A stretch of DNA of 64,000 bases from Montifringilla adamsi (Eukaryota; Chordata; Aves; Passeriformes; Passeridae), in NCBI GenBank assembly GCA_017590115.1, contig JAGGNK010012448.1, positions 1,713,311 through 1,777,310 of the forward strand, read 5' to 3'. The notes beneath the pieces were generated by a model. The model was given only the letters and a program-made list of their open reading frames with translations. It ran no database searches and was not told the DNA's origin. Positions 26,201 to 37,017 of the stretch are shown piece by piece; within the stretch, counting starts at the first letter, position 1, and every line of letters begins with the position of its first letter. The position numbers and the translations under genes are program-made.

Positions 26201-29200
26201 TTGGTCTAAGCATTATATATGCTCTAAGAATATATAAAATTCCCAGCATTGAATTCATAGTTCAATGCAGTTGGGAATTGCCTACTTAAGAGCTTTATTT
26301 CAGAGAATGCCTGGTGAGCTTAACTTCGTTATAGCATGCACTCTTCCTCAGTAATTCAGTGATTTGATATAGACTAGTAGGTGTGCATGAATACAAAGAC
26401 CGTGTACACTCTGATATCCTACAGCAAAGATCACATGCATTCATGTGTTATTCATTAGCCTGAAGGGATGTAAATTGGATGGTTTTGAATGTTACTGCAT
26501 GGGACAGTGATGCCACTATCGCCCCCATTTGGCCAGGTGCAGGGAAGAATTCGACTCAGTAACAGCTTCATAATTTGGTGATTTTCCCCAGTGTGCTCTC
26601 CTGTGTTGTGCCATCACAGGGGAGCCCCTCTGGGAGCAAGCTGTTATTACAAGGATTGATGCTGACCTTGTCTGGTTTAGCAGGTCAGTGCATCACATCC
26701 AATCCCAACAGGGCTAAGCCAGACCTCTCTTCTGCGCTATGACTTGGAGACCTTTACTGCCTCACTTTCATTGATGCCTGTCCCTGTCTTGCTGAAGAGG
26801 CATGATAATGATTGTAGCCACTGTAACCTTTTTTATAAGACTGGATTTTTTAGGATTCATATTAATCTTCCTTTTTCTGTGGTTTTATTTGCATAAATAA
26901 AACCTTTTTTTTTTTTCCGTAACCCATACTGTCATTGCAGCATTCCTTAAAATATTTTAATATATTACAGTATCCAGAATGAAAAAAAGACTTTTAAAAG
27001 AAGGTTAAGGGAAAAGAGAGGAATTCTCTGTAAAAGTTTAGGTTTTGCATAGTTTATCAAACTGTAAGAAAATTATTCAGTGACTTCTTCCACCATTACT
27101 GATCTCCTGAACTTGGCTACTACATCTTCTGTATTTATTGCTGTTTCTTACTGCATGCCTCTGTGAAAAAATGCATTCATTTAAATGAGATGCAGTATGT
27201 CAAGGTTGTTTTTTGTCTTAGAGTTGGCAAAAATTCGCTAAAACCTCGTATGTATTTTTCTTTTTCTCATGTCGTCATAGTACATCACTTTCTGAATGTC
27301 TTTTTAGATAGGCTTTTTAAAATTAACGTAGTCATAATTACTGACACTTGGAAAGTCATCATCAGTAACACAGATTAAATAATTTGATCTGAGCATCCCA
27401 AGACATATGATTGGGAAAGAAATTCTTTATAAAGGCAAGATAGGGATTGACATATGTCTTAAACTTAACATTAGCGTTTCTAAGAATTGACTATTCCAGA
27501 AAGGCTCAGATTTTGTTGGGAAGAGCAATTATTTATTATTGGGACTTATTATATGGAATAATTTATTTTTCCCCCTCCAATATTTTCTTATTAGGTCATC
27601 TCATTCGTCTTGTGTTGATGAAGATTATGATTCTTTAGCCCTTTGTGATCCAATGCAAAGGATAAACTGTGAAGTTGACAGCTTACCTGAGAGCTGTTTT
27701 GACAGTGGTTTGTCTACCCTGAGAGATTCAAATGAGTACGATTCAGAAGTGGAATATAGGCATCAAAGGATTTTTCAAAGGTCACGATGTATGCAAGAAG
27801 GCTTTGGTGGTGATGCCTCTGATACAGATGTAAGTGCCAGATTTGCTTCTTCTCTGAGAGAAGTCTTTGATTGGAGATAAAATTAGCTTCCTGTTTTTAA
27901 AATAAAATGGATCTTTGCCCACAGTCCAGTTAAAAGTAAATATTTGGGTCATGCATATTTAAATTAATTAGTGAACATTTTTTTGAGAATGTATAAGTAG
28001 TTCTCTTTTTGAATTTACATTTTTTGATGTGTTTTTGAGGTAATAACGTAATTTTTGAAGTTTGTGTAATTTTTGAAGGTTGTTAAACTGTATGCAGAAA
28101 GGAGCTCATTTTCTAATGATAAAAAAGCAGATAGAAATAAAATAGGTTTCTATTCACTTATCTTACTGTGCTGTAGCAGTGGAGAAAAAAGCACATATGA
28201 GATAAAATACTGTTAGTTCACAAATTGACTCATAGGCTAAAATCTTGGAGAATTAAAAAAATATCTAAGAAGGTGTTACTGTGTCTGTTTTATTGTTAGT
28301 AACATTGAAAGAGTTTCTGAGGACTACACAGTAAAAATAATGTCAAGCACAGTATACTATAGGGTTTTTTTAAGGTAAACTCTTTGCTGTGTGTTTCATA
28401 GACATTAATCTCTGTGGAGACTTTGCTATGAATAATGTTGATTACAGCTGTGCTCTACTTAATTTCGCTTGAGCAGTAATAGCATGGAGAGTAATGTCTT
28501 TGGGAAAATTCTTAATGTTTGCAAAATAAGCTTTGAAATGAAGTATTGTCCCAGTTGTTTATTGTGACTATGTTATAAGCTGAAATTTTTGTATAGAAAT
28601 TAGTCTGCTCTATTAGAATACTGAAAGAACGGATGCCAAACAATAGAAATGTTAAAAGACAAAATGTAGCTTATACTAAACAGCAGAAATAAAAGAGAAC
28701 AGAATTATCACAGTATTTTGATTAGAATTGCACAGCTGTATCTGGTCATTTATCTCTGTTTAATCCAAAGTGTTAAAATGTTTTAATCAGTCTTAGCTGT
28801 GCCTTTCCAGAAAAACATGCTTTTCTCACCAGAGAACTAACTCATATTTTCAGGTTCCTGAGATCAGAGATGAAGAAGCATACAGTCCTGCTAACAGCAC
28901 TGCAGTTTTAGACTGGAAGCCCTCACGACCAGTTAGTCGAAGCAGCTCAGTTGCTTCAACGAGGAGATACATATCTGCTCTCACCCCTCAGGTAACCAGT
29001 TCTTCAGGGGAAAAATGGAAAAGAATGATACAGAGGGGTGGGTTTTTTAATAAGTTTTTATAGAGGGATTCTTTTTATTTTCAGTCAGATGCAACTGAAT
29101 GCGCTCCAAAATACCCCAGTACAGAGAAGGCTTACAAGATTGTTCTTGCTGGAGATGCAGCAGTGGGAAAATCCAGTTTTCTTATGAGACTTTGCAAGAA

Positions 29201-32200
29201 TGAATTTCAAGGCAATACCAGTGCAACTCTGGGTATAGTTGGTGTTCTTCTTAAAATACTGAAATGAATTTCATTGTTATTTTGCAGCAGAGGATGAAAA
29301 GCTTGCCATTGTGATTGCTTGCTAGGGATGTAGACACACAGTTTCTCATGCAGGCTGTGAGACCTAATTGAGTACTAAAGCTTAGTAATAACAGCTGTTT
29401 GTAGTGGAAAATAGGGTACTGGTCTAATTTAGTTTTTCTTTATGAAGCCTCTTTCTGAACAACATAAAGCACCAGAGAAGGAATGTCAGTATAAGGAACT
29501 TTCAGTGTGTGTATGAGCTTTTCTGCATTTTTCATTGCTTTCTTGTTTTCTCAACAGTTCTCTCTTTCCTTAGTATTTCATACTATCCTTTGGTGTCTTT
29601 CCTACTATTTTTTGTTGCAATTTCTTCAAAGTGTTATTGAAGCGTTGGTTTAAGTAACAGCTAGAAGGATTTCTGACTGACTTCTTCTGTATATTAGTAT
29701 ACTTGTTAGCTAACAAACTTAAGTCTTAAGGATTCCAAAGAGTGAATTTTGTCTTCCAATCAAATCGTACTTATATGTCTGTTTTGTTGCCTCTTGTCAG
29801 GATTTTTGTTCTAATTTATCTTTTTCTTCCTTGGTATTTGAAATCAAATTTTTTCTAAAACATTTTCACTTCTTTGATAAAACTGTTAAGTGAAATAAAG
29901 CAGCAAGAGATCTTGCTTGTTGTTCAGAATGCAATTTGTGTCAATTCTTCTGTGAAAAGGCAAATACATTCGGGGGTTATTGCAGTTCAGAGGTATGTGC
30001 ATGACTGACTGAAATCTCATAACCTATTAAAAAAGATTACTTTTGGATAAACTGTTGTATACAGCCCCTACCTTTTAATTTTTGTGGTTTCTTTAAGATT
30101 ATTGATGGGTTATTTTAGACAATACATATGATTCTTTTCAGGTGTGGATTTTCAAATGAAAAGACTAATTGTTGATGGAGAACCTACAGTGTTACAGCTG
30201 TGGGACACGGCTGGGCAAGAGAGGTTAGTGATCCTCTGCACTTACCTTATTTGAATTCTTTTGTTTGTAAAAGTAATTTGCCTTTTTTAATCTAGCTGGA
30301 AAAAAGCATTAATTGTATGGTCCATATGTAAATATCAGTAAACAGATGCAATTTTTCTCTGCTGAGACCTCAAGACAGGTGGAATGTTTATGTGTTAGCT
30401 TCAACGGTGCTTGAGGTATCAAGAGAAATACTTGAGGGTCACCACAGGATTAATTAACTAAATCTGTCTATCACTCCTTTGCAATATTAAATGATGGAGT
30501 AGATGCATATGTTTCTTCTATTTTTAGTCTTTAGCTTTCTTTGTTCTTATACACCTGTATTTTTAAGCAGGCTTTTTCTTAGTCCCTTCCCCTGCTCCCC
30601 ATCTCGTGTTCTTTCCTTGAAAGTCATGGTCCCGATTTGTGTTGTATTTAGTATATAAAAACTTCTTTCCAAAGACTTTTGAGTTTTACCAAAAATATCT
30701 GTGTATATTGCTGAATTTATATCCATGATTCTTCAAAATATTGTGTAAAGTTTCCTGAAAATCCTATGACGTCTTTACTTGAGAGCCATTACTTCTTTAC
30801 CGACAGCTTTTAGGGCTTATTAAGAGGTTAATCTAGTGCCATGGAAGTCAGTTTAATATGTTCATTGACCAAGATTTGTGTTGGCTGTATGTAGGTAGGG
30901 ATCCAATCAGTCTTCTTCTCATGTAATACATTTGTGAAGAATATTTTAATATCCATTGTAAATACCTAGTTACTATACTTGGTTGAGTAGATTGTATAAA
31001 GTTCATGACAAAGATGGCTGTAATTGATCATGAAGTCCTCAAATAATCATGATCATGAAATAATTTTAGTGGATTTCTATCTTTTTCAAAGGAAGTAAAG
31101 GGAACAATCAATTTAGGAAGTTGCATGTCGGTGAATTGTAGAATCATAGAATCATTAACGTTGGAAAAGACCTAATATCTTAGTGATATTAAACCGAACT
31201 ATTATTTGATAATGTGGCCTTATGCAAATCTTTCCTTTTTTTCTGAAAGATTTCGAAGTATTGCTAAATCATACTTCAGAAGAGCAGATGGTGTCTTACT
31301 ACTGTACGATGTAACATGTGAAAAAAGCTTTATTAATGTGAGAGAATGGGTGGATATGATTGAGGTAAGTAAGAGAACCCTAAGTTCTTACATATGTTAG
31401 AACTTAGAAGATATGTTTCACTGCATTATTAGTTTTTTTATTTATAAAATTATATTGGATGTAAATTGTAATTATCCAGACTGGAGGCTGTCATGGGCAT
31501 GAAAAGCTACATGGAAGTCCTAAATGTATGCTGACATACTCAGTTAGAATTCAATCTGCTTCATGTTTTTGTGTTAAAGGATTTTGTGCAATGACGCTCT
31601 TCCCATTCACTTCCTTTTAGAATGAATGTGGCAGCACATTTCAGATACCTTCTTGTCCTTGGAGTCTTTGCATTATAAACCAATATATTAGATTCTGTAA
31701 ATTAGCTATAGTTTAAGGGAATTTTTCAGTATTTCTTTCTACTTGTACTTCTTGTTTTTTTTAATTTGAATATGAATTTGCATTTAGTGCAAGGGGTTTT
31801 TCTCTTGTGCTGGGGATGCTTAATAGGAGGGAAAGTGGCAAGCAAAATACTTAGTTCGTCTTCTGTGAAAGCATTTTCTTTTAGTCATAGTATAGGAGTT
31901 GGTTACTTTTCCCTTAGTGATTTTGTCATACAGCATTTAGATGCAGTAACCAATTCCATTAGATTAACTTAACACATTAAATTCCTTTTTGGGACACAAG
32001 GCTTATGGGAATGGAAACACATCTTTGCAGGCTGATAGTTAAGCTGACTGCTTACATTTTGAGTGGTTTATAGAAAGTTCTCAGCATAGCTTTCACAATT
32101 TGTCCGTTTTTTTCTACTAGTATGCAAGACTTTGTGGAAAGGAGATTGATATGATATGATGATGTTTGCCACTTCTTTGTATTCTGAGTGTTCTAGCAAT

Positions 32201-34662
32201 AAGGAAATAAAATTCTCCTTACAGGATGCGACTCACGAGAATATTCCAATTATGATGGTGGGAAACAAGGCAGATCTCCGTCAAGATGTCACAGAACAAG
32301 GGCAAAAGTGTGTGCCTATAAACTATGGAGAAAAGCTAGCTATGGTAAGGTCCAAGTGTACCTCTTTAGTATAAAATGGTCTTAGGAATTTTCATCTGAA
32401 AACCATGTGAGAAACTAGTAAACAAAGGTAATTTTATGCTTATTTGTCCAAGTCAAGTGATGAGGATTCATGGATACTTTGCATTAAATATCATGTTTTG
32501 ATAATATTTGCTGGGTTACATCGGTGTCTGCTGAGCTGAAGTTCATTATTGGCTCTGAAAGACTCCTCAGTCTTTCTCATGAAAAGGTAGATGGACGGAA
32601 GACTGAGTTTTTCTGCTGCCGAATAGAAGTTGCCAGTTCAAATATGAGGCATACTATTGACAGATTTGTGTCTGTCCAGATTTTGTGTGGATATTTTCAT
32701 CTTCAAGAGACTCTCTTGTATTCCTGCCATGTGTGCAGAAAGAGAAAAGGAATTCTCTGCTATAAATAGAAATGTGAACAAGTTTCTTTTGTATGTTTTT
32801 AAATGGGTGAAAGCGATGCACAAATCTTGTATTTTGTAGAATAATAGGAGGAGTCTTAAGGGTCTTGAGTGGCTAAGTGCTTGCACAAGTGATTGATTAT
32901 ACTGGGGCAGATACCGTGTCTGTTACTTATGGAATGATTTTTTTTTTGTTAACCTACAATAACCAGATGCTGTTGTTACAGTAGCTAGCAAGTCAGATTA
33001 AGTAATCTGTCCTGGCCAGTTTCTTACTATTTTGCAATCTTGTGGACAAGAAGATTGAGTTTGAGCATTAAGCTTATAATATGGCTTTTATTCAGTTTAT
33101 TAATTCAGAATATACTGATTATAAACCAGAAATAATCAAAAAACAATTACTGTTTTATTTCACAGTACTAAAGAGAATGTGTTGAACAATGAAGAGCACT
33201 AGAAGAAATCCTGTTCATTTAAATGTAGCATCATTCTTTGTGTTATTCAGGAAACAATTTGTAATTAAATGTACCCGTTCACATGGGAACCATCTTGGAT
33301 CAGTTAGCTTAACATTTTATTTTTACTCACAGACTTACAATGCATTGTTCTGTGAAACAAGTGCTAAAGATGGATCTAATATTGTAGAAGCAGTTCTTCA
33401 TCTTGCTCGGTAAGTAACTATGTTTCTATTTTCACCTAAACACATCCGAGTATATTTTATAAAAAGGATGTGAATGCACATAGAAAGATACACATATAGT
33501 TTCAAAATTGTACAAATGCTAAAAAAAAAAATTGAAAAGAATACTCTGTTAGATCATTATAGATAAATGCAAGATGGGATGTATTCTCAGTTTAATGAAG
33601 TAACATTTTTGCTTGAAAATATTACAAAACTTCCTCAATAATTAATGTTTAAACCAGGACTCAGTTACAGAGCCAGCAGTTTTAAGACCTATTTGTTGAG
33701 TGAATTATAATTTTAATTGTACATGGATGAGTTTTCTTGATACTTTCATAATTTATTTTGAAATTTAATTATTCTATGTGTAATTATTTTTTTATTTTTT
33801 TTACATATATAAATATGTACTCAGTTTTATTACTGACCATTCTAATTTTATATATTTTCTTTGATGTCTCCTTCTCTAAATTATTTACAGATAGAAATTC
33901 TGTTTATGTACATTTAGCACCCTAGTATTTCTATGATAGTGTGTGAGCCAAATATTACAATTCTACTACCTTTTCAAACCATTTTTGGTTAAAGTATAGT
34001 TTTGAAAGGCCTGTAAGAAAGAAGTTATGGTTCCAATAAAGTGGTCTGTAATCCATAATCAATCATATGTGCACAGCTTTTAAGTCTTCATTTCTAAAAA
34101 ACATCCAACAACATGCATTTTTCCTATGAAAGTAAATTTGTACTTGAAACTGAAGTTATTTGGTTTTGTACTTAGAGCTATGAACATACTCTTTTTATGG
34201 TAAAATACTGAAGCAAATAAGAAAAACTTCTCAAAAGAAAATTGAAGATAAATCAGAACACGGGGGAGTTACTAGATATTTTACAAAATTATATTGTTTT
34301 CACTATGAGTTGCATAGAAAAGTCCATATGATTATCAAATTGGAAACTGATTACCAAATTGGAAACTTGTGAGACATGTTGATTCTGTGCTAATTTACAT
34401 TGTATTGTAATACAGTGTAAATTAGCACAGAATCAACATGTCATAAAATAGATGGTGATGAACTCTGCAACATATAGTGGGAAAAAATAGAAGAGTGAAC
34501 ATAAATAGAAATGTGTTAATGGAGTGCAATTTTTTGTTTTTGTTTTATTACAGCGAGGTGCGAAAACGAAGTGATAATCGAGATGATACAAGATCAGTAA
34601 CCAGCCTGGCTGGGACACCTGTCAAAAAGTCGGCACTCATGAAAAACTGTTGTAATGTTTAA
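7666..34662 (+). CDS. RASEF: RASEF (RAB45): EF-hand, coiled-coil and Rab GTPase protein, 17 coding exons
   Basis: Joined exons: 7666-8033, 15806-15952, 16736-16826, 19673-19768, 20774-20851, 21349-21464, 22181-22249, 23179-23263, 24731-24822, 27595-27829, 28854-28991, 29085-29232, 30142-30223, 31250-31364, 32225-32344, 33333-33409, 34554-34662. They total 2166 nt, or 721 residues plus TAA; human RASEF has about 740. Every junction is GT-AG and phases agree. Seen in the protein: EF-hand loops D21-D32 and D55-E66, a charged heptad-like coiled coil at about 130-350, an acidic/Ser-rich linker at about 360-515, and a Rab fold with P-loop GDAAVGKS (528-535), switch I Thr553, DTAGQ (576-580), NKAD (634-637), ETSAK (668-672) and a CCNV C-terminus (Cys718, Cys719). 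The family is a large atypical Rab that self-associates through the coiled coil and localises perinuclearly when prenylated. Gln580, the usual catalytic Gln, is retained. No frameshift or internal stop was seen, so the gene looks functional. The start was chosen because it begins the conserved EF-hand reading frame in the CpG island. Confidence 0.97.
14152..14191. repeat. perfect inverted repeat, 17-bp arms, 6-nt loop
   Basis: The left arm 14152-14168 (TAAGTTCCACACTAACA) is the exact reverse complement of the right arm 14175-14191, separated by CAACTT. Lies in RASEF intron 1. Confidence 0.95.
14258..14395 (-). mobile_element. CR1-like LINE remnant
   Basis: Blocks such as AAACTTGCTGAGGGTACA, TTGAACAAGACTGGTTCCAA and ACTGACTACAGGCCTCCAGG correspond to the antisense of the reverse-transcriptase-coding part of avian CR1 elements. 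Short and diverged; boundaries approximate. Confidence 0.6.
14709..14752 (+). repeat. tandem duplication, 2 x 22 bp
   Basis: The unit GTTTCTCTGTCTCAAAATGA plus AT or AC is present twice in direct succession (14709-14730, 14731-14752) with one difference. Confidence 0.9.
15806..15952 (+). CDS. RASEF: RASEF exon 2
   Basis: Acceptor TTTTTCAG and donor AAG|GTATAG; phase 2 in, phase 2 out. Encodes the [10 protein letters not shown] to LAIAVKR segment (about residues 123-171), highly conserved with mammalian RASEF and leading into the coiled coil. Confidence 0.95.
16736..16826 (+). CDS. RASEF: RASEF exon 3 (coiled coil)
   Basis: Acceptor TTTTAG and donor GAA|GTGAGT; ends on a codon boundary. Encodes about 172-202, [19 protein letters not shown] and on, rich in Glu/Lys with heptad-like leucines. 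Confidence 0.94.
19470..19487. repeat. perfect 18-bp palindrome
   Basis: TATTGTGTATACACAATA at 19470-19487 in intron 3 is its own reverse complement, followed by a partial repeat (ACACAATAT). Probably simple-sequence chance. Confidence 0.85.
19673..19768 (+). CDS. RASEF: RASEF exon 4 (coiled coil)
   Basis: Acceptor ACTGCAG and donor AAG|GTAAGT; 96 nt, exactly 32 codons (203-234). Contains the conserved [14 protein letters not shown] stretch of the RASEF coiled coil. Confidence 0.95.
20774..20851 (+). CDS. RASEF: RASEF exon 5 (coiled coil)
   Basis: 78 nt, 26 codons (235-260). The acceptor is the less common CTTAAG, preceded by a T-rich tract; the donor is CTG|GTAAGA. Begins [13 protein letters not shown], aligning with mammalian LEEQSKRVSQKED. 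Confidence 0.93.
21349..21464 (+). CDS. RASEF: RASEF exon 6 (coiled coil)
   Basis: Acceptor TTTTTTGAAG and donor GAG AG|GTAAGT; phase 0 in, phase 2 out. Encodes [20 protein letters not shown] to SLNTE, nearly identical to mammalian RASEF. Confidence 0.95.
21631..21719 (+). other. RASEF: candidate alternative 3'-terminal exon in RASEF intron 6
   Basis: A pyrimidine-rich acceptor (CACTTTTCTTGTTAG, ending 21630) is followed by sequence that stays open for 26 codons when joined to exon 6 in its phase (first G completes Arg), then stops at 21710-21712. AATAAA follows at 21714-21719. If used, it would yield a protein of about 325 residues with EF-hands and part of the coiled coil but no Rab domain. 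No transcript evidence; could be coincidence. Confidence 0.25.
22181..22249 (+). CDS. RASEF: RASEF exon 7 (coiled coil)
   Basis: Acceptor TTTTTCCCAG and donor CA|GTAAGT; phase 2 to phase 2. Encodes [20 protein letters not shown] and on. Confidence 0.95.
23179..23263 (+). CDS. RASEF: RASEF exon 8 (coiled coil end)
   Basis: Acceptor CTTGTTAG and donor TTG|GTATGT; phase 2 in, phase 0 out. Encodes [20 protein letters not shown] and on, the conserved end of the coiled coil. Confidence 0.95.
23842..23917 (+). repeat. imperfect short tandem repeat, unit about 19-20 bp
   Basis: About four imperfect copies of an ACTCTTAAACTTGACTTA-like unit lie in RASEF intron 8. Confidence 0.8.
24577..24599. repeat. 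(AT)n microsatellite
   Basis: Uninterrupted AT dinucleotides, about 11 units, in RASEF intron 8. Confidence 0.9.
24731..24822 (+). CDS. RASEF: RASEF exon 9 (linker)
   Basis: Acceptor CTGTTTCAG and donor GAC AG|GTAAGC; phase 0 in, phase 2 out. Encodes the Ser/Pro/Asn-rich linker with [13 protein letters not shown], matching the mammalian linker pattern. Confidence 0.93.
25559..25643 (+). other. RASEF: candidate alternative terminal exon in RASEF intron 9
   Basis: A very strong acceptor (TCTTTTTTTTTCTTTCAG, ending 25558) is followed by a frame that, joined to exon 9 phase 2 (AG+T, Ser), stays open for 27 codons to TAG at 25641-25643. The normal exon 9-10 join reproduces the known RASEF protein, so this is not needed for the main product. 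A GTCTTA inside (25593) is a weak possible donor. Confidence 0.25.
27595..27829 (+). CDS. RASEF: RASEF exon 10 (acidic linker)
   Basis: Acceptor TCTTATTAG and donor GAT|GTAAGT; 235 nt, the largest internal exon. Encodes the conserved acidic segment [33 protein letters not shown] and [10 protein letters not shown]. Confidence 0.95.
28854..28991 (+). CDS. RASEF: RASEF exon 11 (variable linker)
   Basis: Acceptor ATTTTCAG and donor CAG|GTAACC; 138 nt, 46 codons. Begins [10 protein letters not shown] and includes VLDWKPS and a Ser/Arg-rich tail; the least conserved part of the protein. Confidence 0.93.
29085..29232 (+). CDS. RASEF: RASEF exon 12 (Rab P-loop)
   Basis: Acceptor ATTTTCAG and donor CTG G|GTATAG; phase 0 in, phase 1 out. 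Encodes [20 protein letters not shown] with the Walker A/P-loop (528-535) and switch I through Thr553. Confidence 0.96.
30142..30223 (+). CDS. RASEF: RASEF exon 13 (switch I/II)
   Basis: Acceptor CTTTTCAG and donor AG|GTTAGT; phase 1 in, phase 2 out. Encodes [20 protein letters not shown] and then WDTAGQE, the G3/switch II motif with the catalytic Gln. Confidence 0.96.
31137..31200 (-). mobile_element. CR1 3'-end remnant in intron 13
   Basis: GTAGAATCATAGAATCATTA followed by ACGTTGGAAAAGACCTAA is the antisense of the CR1 3' tail. It ends about 50 bases before exon 14. Confidence 0.75.
31250..31364 (+). CDS. RASEF: RASEF exon 14 (Rab core)
   Basis: Acceptor TTCTGAAAG and donor GAG|GTAAGT; phase 2 in, phase 0 out. 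Encodes [20 protein letters not shown] and then [21 protein letters not shown]1-like remnant ends about 50 bases upstream of the acceptor. Confidence 0.95.
32225..32344 (+). CDS. RASEF: RASEF exon 15 (Rab G4 motif)
   Basis: Acceptor CCTTACAG and donor ATG|GTAAGG; 120 nt, 40 codons (621-660). Contains [13 protein letters not shown] with the NKAD guanine-specificity motif. Confidence 0.96.
33333..33409 (+). CDS. RASEF: RASEF exon 16 (Rab G5 motif)
   Basis: Acceptor ACTCACAG and donor CG|GTAAGT; phase 0 in, phase 2 out. Encodes [20 protein letters not shown] with the ETSAK G5 motif. Confidence 0.96.
34373..34442. repeat. 70-bp near-perfect palindrome in RASEF intron 16
   Basis: Outer arms of 27 bp (34373-34399 and 34416-34442) are exact reverse complements. 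One T/G pair follows, then inner 6-bp arms TGTATT/AATACA around a 2-nt centre GT. The right arm ends 111 bases upstream of the exon 17 acceptor, so the pre-mRNA could fold a very stable hairpin there. No terminal repeats or target duplications mark it as a transposon. Confidence 0.95.
34554..34662 (+). CDS. RASEF: RASEF exon 17 (C-terminus)
   Basis: Acceptor TTATTACAG; phase 2 in; ends TAA at 34660-34662. Encodes a basic/Ser/Thr hypervariable tail and the final KNCCNV. The tandem cysteines (718, 719) are the likely geranylgeranylation sites for membrane attachment. Confidence 0.96.
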
Positions 34663-36163
34663 ATGACAGATAATTTTCCTTAACGAAATAACTTGTATAT
34701 TTAAAAAAACCCAAGCCAACAACCAAACCAAAATATTTCAGTAGTGTTTCCATTTTTTTATGGATTTATAAATTTGTATATTTAGAAGCTACACATAATG
34801 TTAAAAATCAAGACTCTACTTTCTACTCATTCAAATTTTTGAAATTGCTACACCCATAGACTCTTTTTTCACTTTTTAAAAGTAATATAATTCATTGCAA
34901 TGAGCTCAGAATCAATGCTACAGTAGTCACTGTGTACAATATTGTAATGTATATTATTGGCTCTACCTGCATGTTTCTTTATGGCATTAATTTTTCTTAA
35001 ATACAGAACGTAGTAATATCCAATATCACTCACAGGTAAAGAAAAAATTACAGCTTCAGTTAATTTAATTTCTTTTTGATCATGTCTGCTTATCTAGTTT
35101 TTGACAGCCTTAAGTATATTAAATGTTGCTTAAACATTTCTTAAGAAAACTCCAAACCATTAAGGGTTGTCTAGGTCCAAGTAATCCCTAAGTTTAGGGG
35201 AACCAGAATGGTCTTTGTCAGGAGAAGACAGTGGCAGGTGATGGTGTTCTGTTGTAGTTCCTCAAAAGTTGGCTAGTTAGAATGTATTTCATTTTGAGTT
35301 TTGGGGTTTGACTAAGTGAGAAGTAGACTTTATAACTGATCCTACACAGCTAAGAGGTGAAAGAAACATTTTTCTGGACTATTACAATTCAAAATTCCAG
35401 AGAGAATGTAATGCCTGTGATATGTTGGATTGCTGAAATGAGTTATGATCCAATATCTTATCTGCTTGTTTAAGCTAGATCATTATTGTTACCAAAGAGT
35501 GATACAAGTTGTAATTTTCCTTTGCTTTTTCAAATATCTTCTATTCAGTCAGTAATTGAAGGATTGTAATAGTACATAGGAGTCTGATTTAATAAATATT
35601 TTAATGCATTTTTTATAAGTTTCAAATCAGCAGATGAAAGAATTGCTGCACATGCACAAGCATTTGTATAAATTTTTCTGTAAAAGAGAAGCCTGGAATG
35701 AACAGCAGTCACTTTAATGAGAGTTCCTTCGACTGATTTTAGAAAATTTCTGAAAAACTTACCAGGGGGTGGTAGCTTTAGGTGTCAGCATCTCTAAACA
35801 CTGAATTTTGCTTAAAATAGTTCCCAAGAGTTCCATAATGTAGTAAAAAATTATGGGCATTTATACAGTTAGTGGTCCAAATCCAGATTTTCTTTCACTG
35901 ATTTTGATCAGAATAGGATGGGACCTTTTCAGAGCCAGAAAACTGTTGTCTCCCCTGTTTCCATTAATAAAACATCTCCAGGCTGAAGCCTAGTTCAGTA
36001 AATCAAACCTGGATAAAGTTTTATCAACTGATGGAAAAACCGTATGACTAGCAGATGTCTGCTGCATTTTGTCAGCACTGTGTCAACACTGTATGGCCTA
36101 TACTGTTATCTCTTGTATAAAATGTGGGGATGTGAGAAACAGGATGGTTCATAATTTACAAAT

Positions 36164-36169
36164 AATAAA
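36164..36169 (+). terminator. RASEF: candidate proximal polyadenylation signal AATAAA
   Basis: AATAAA within AATAATAAAAAGG about 1.5 kb after the stop codon. It could produce a short 3' UTR isoform; similar motifs are at 35591 and 36571. Only motif evidence. Confidence 0.25.
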
Positions 36170-37017
36170 AAGGTTTCAACTAGGAATAGAATTATTTTTA
36201 GGCTTCCTTTCAAATCTGTAATCAGAGCAGCTAATCCTTGGGTAATTATCAGAGAATTTTTTACCAAGAGAGAGAAATCTAATGCCAGAATGAATAAGAC
36301 ATTTTATTTCCCTGTATAATAGTTCAGCCCTAGAAGACAAAACATGTTTGGTGAGGACTTTTTGAAGTACTAGCAGAACCTTCACATGCTACCTAATTCC
36401 ATGCAGGAGATTTCAGGATTGTAGCATCTTCCCACACAGCAGTACAGGGTGCCTCACTGTAGTTCTGAGACTTATCTGAAGCATGTGGCAGAGAATGCAG
36501 GACACGCAAAGTGTATCAGGAAGATGCCTAATCACATACATATTGTTTGCTGTTAACCATATATTTTTAAAATAAAAATACAGCTTCAGTTAAGTTCTTT
36601 GAGGAGACTAGCCAAATTTAGCTGACTGCTTTGGTGACAGCCTCTTCTGTGTTCTTTGTGTGAACCCTTCCCTTTGTCCATATGAAAGAAATGGAAGTAA
36701 AATTAATTTGGGAAGTGTTTGCAGTAGGGAGAAGAGAGGAAGATGATACAGTACTTGGTTTGTGAAGTGTGAGCCTTCAACATGTAGGCATTTGCATTTT
36801 CTTGGGATAAGATCAAGACTATAAGTTGTTACTTGTGTTCAAAAAATGTCTATCATTCAGTGTTGTTAGCTTGGAGAGCCTGGACTGGGGATCAATGTTC
36901 TGTGTGTGTGTCCTGAGCTACTGTGTTTGACCAGCTCTGTGGTCTTGGCCTCCAGTAAATGAGATGCAATGTTTACTTAAACATTATTGCATGAGCAGAG
37001 TGTTTTGGCTGGATACA

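Noticed and set aside
26480..26830. Slightly GC-richer segment in intron 9 as a possible extra exon or repeat
   Set aside because: No in-phase frame with good splice sites, and no repeat family recognised; exons 9 and 10 join correctly without it.
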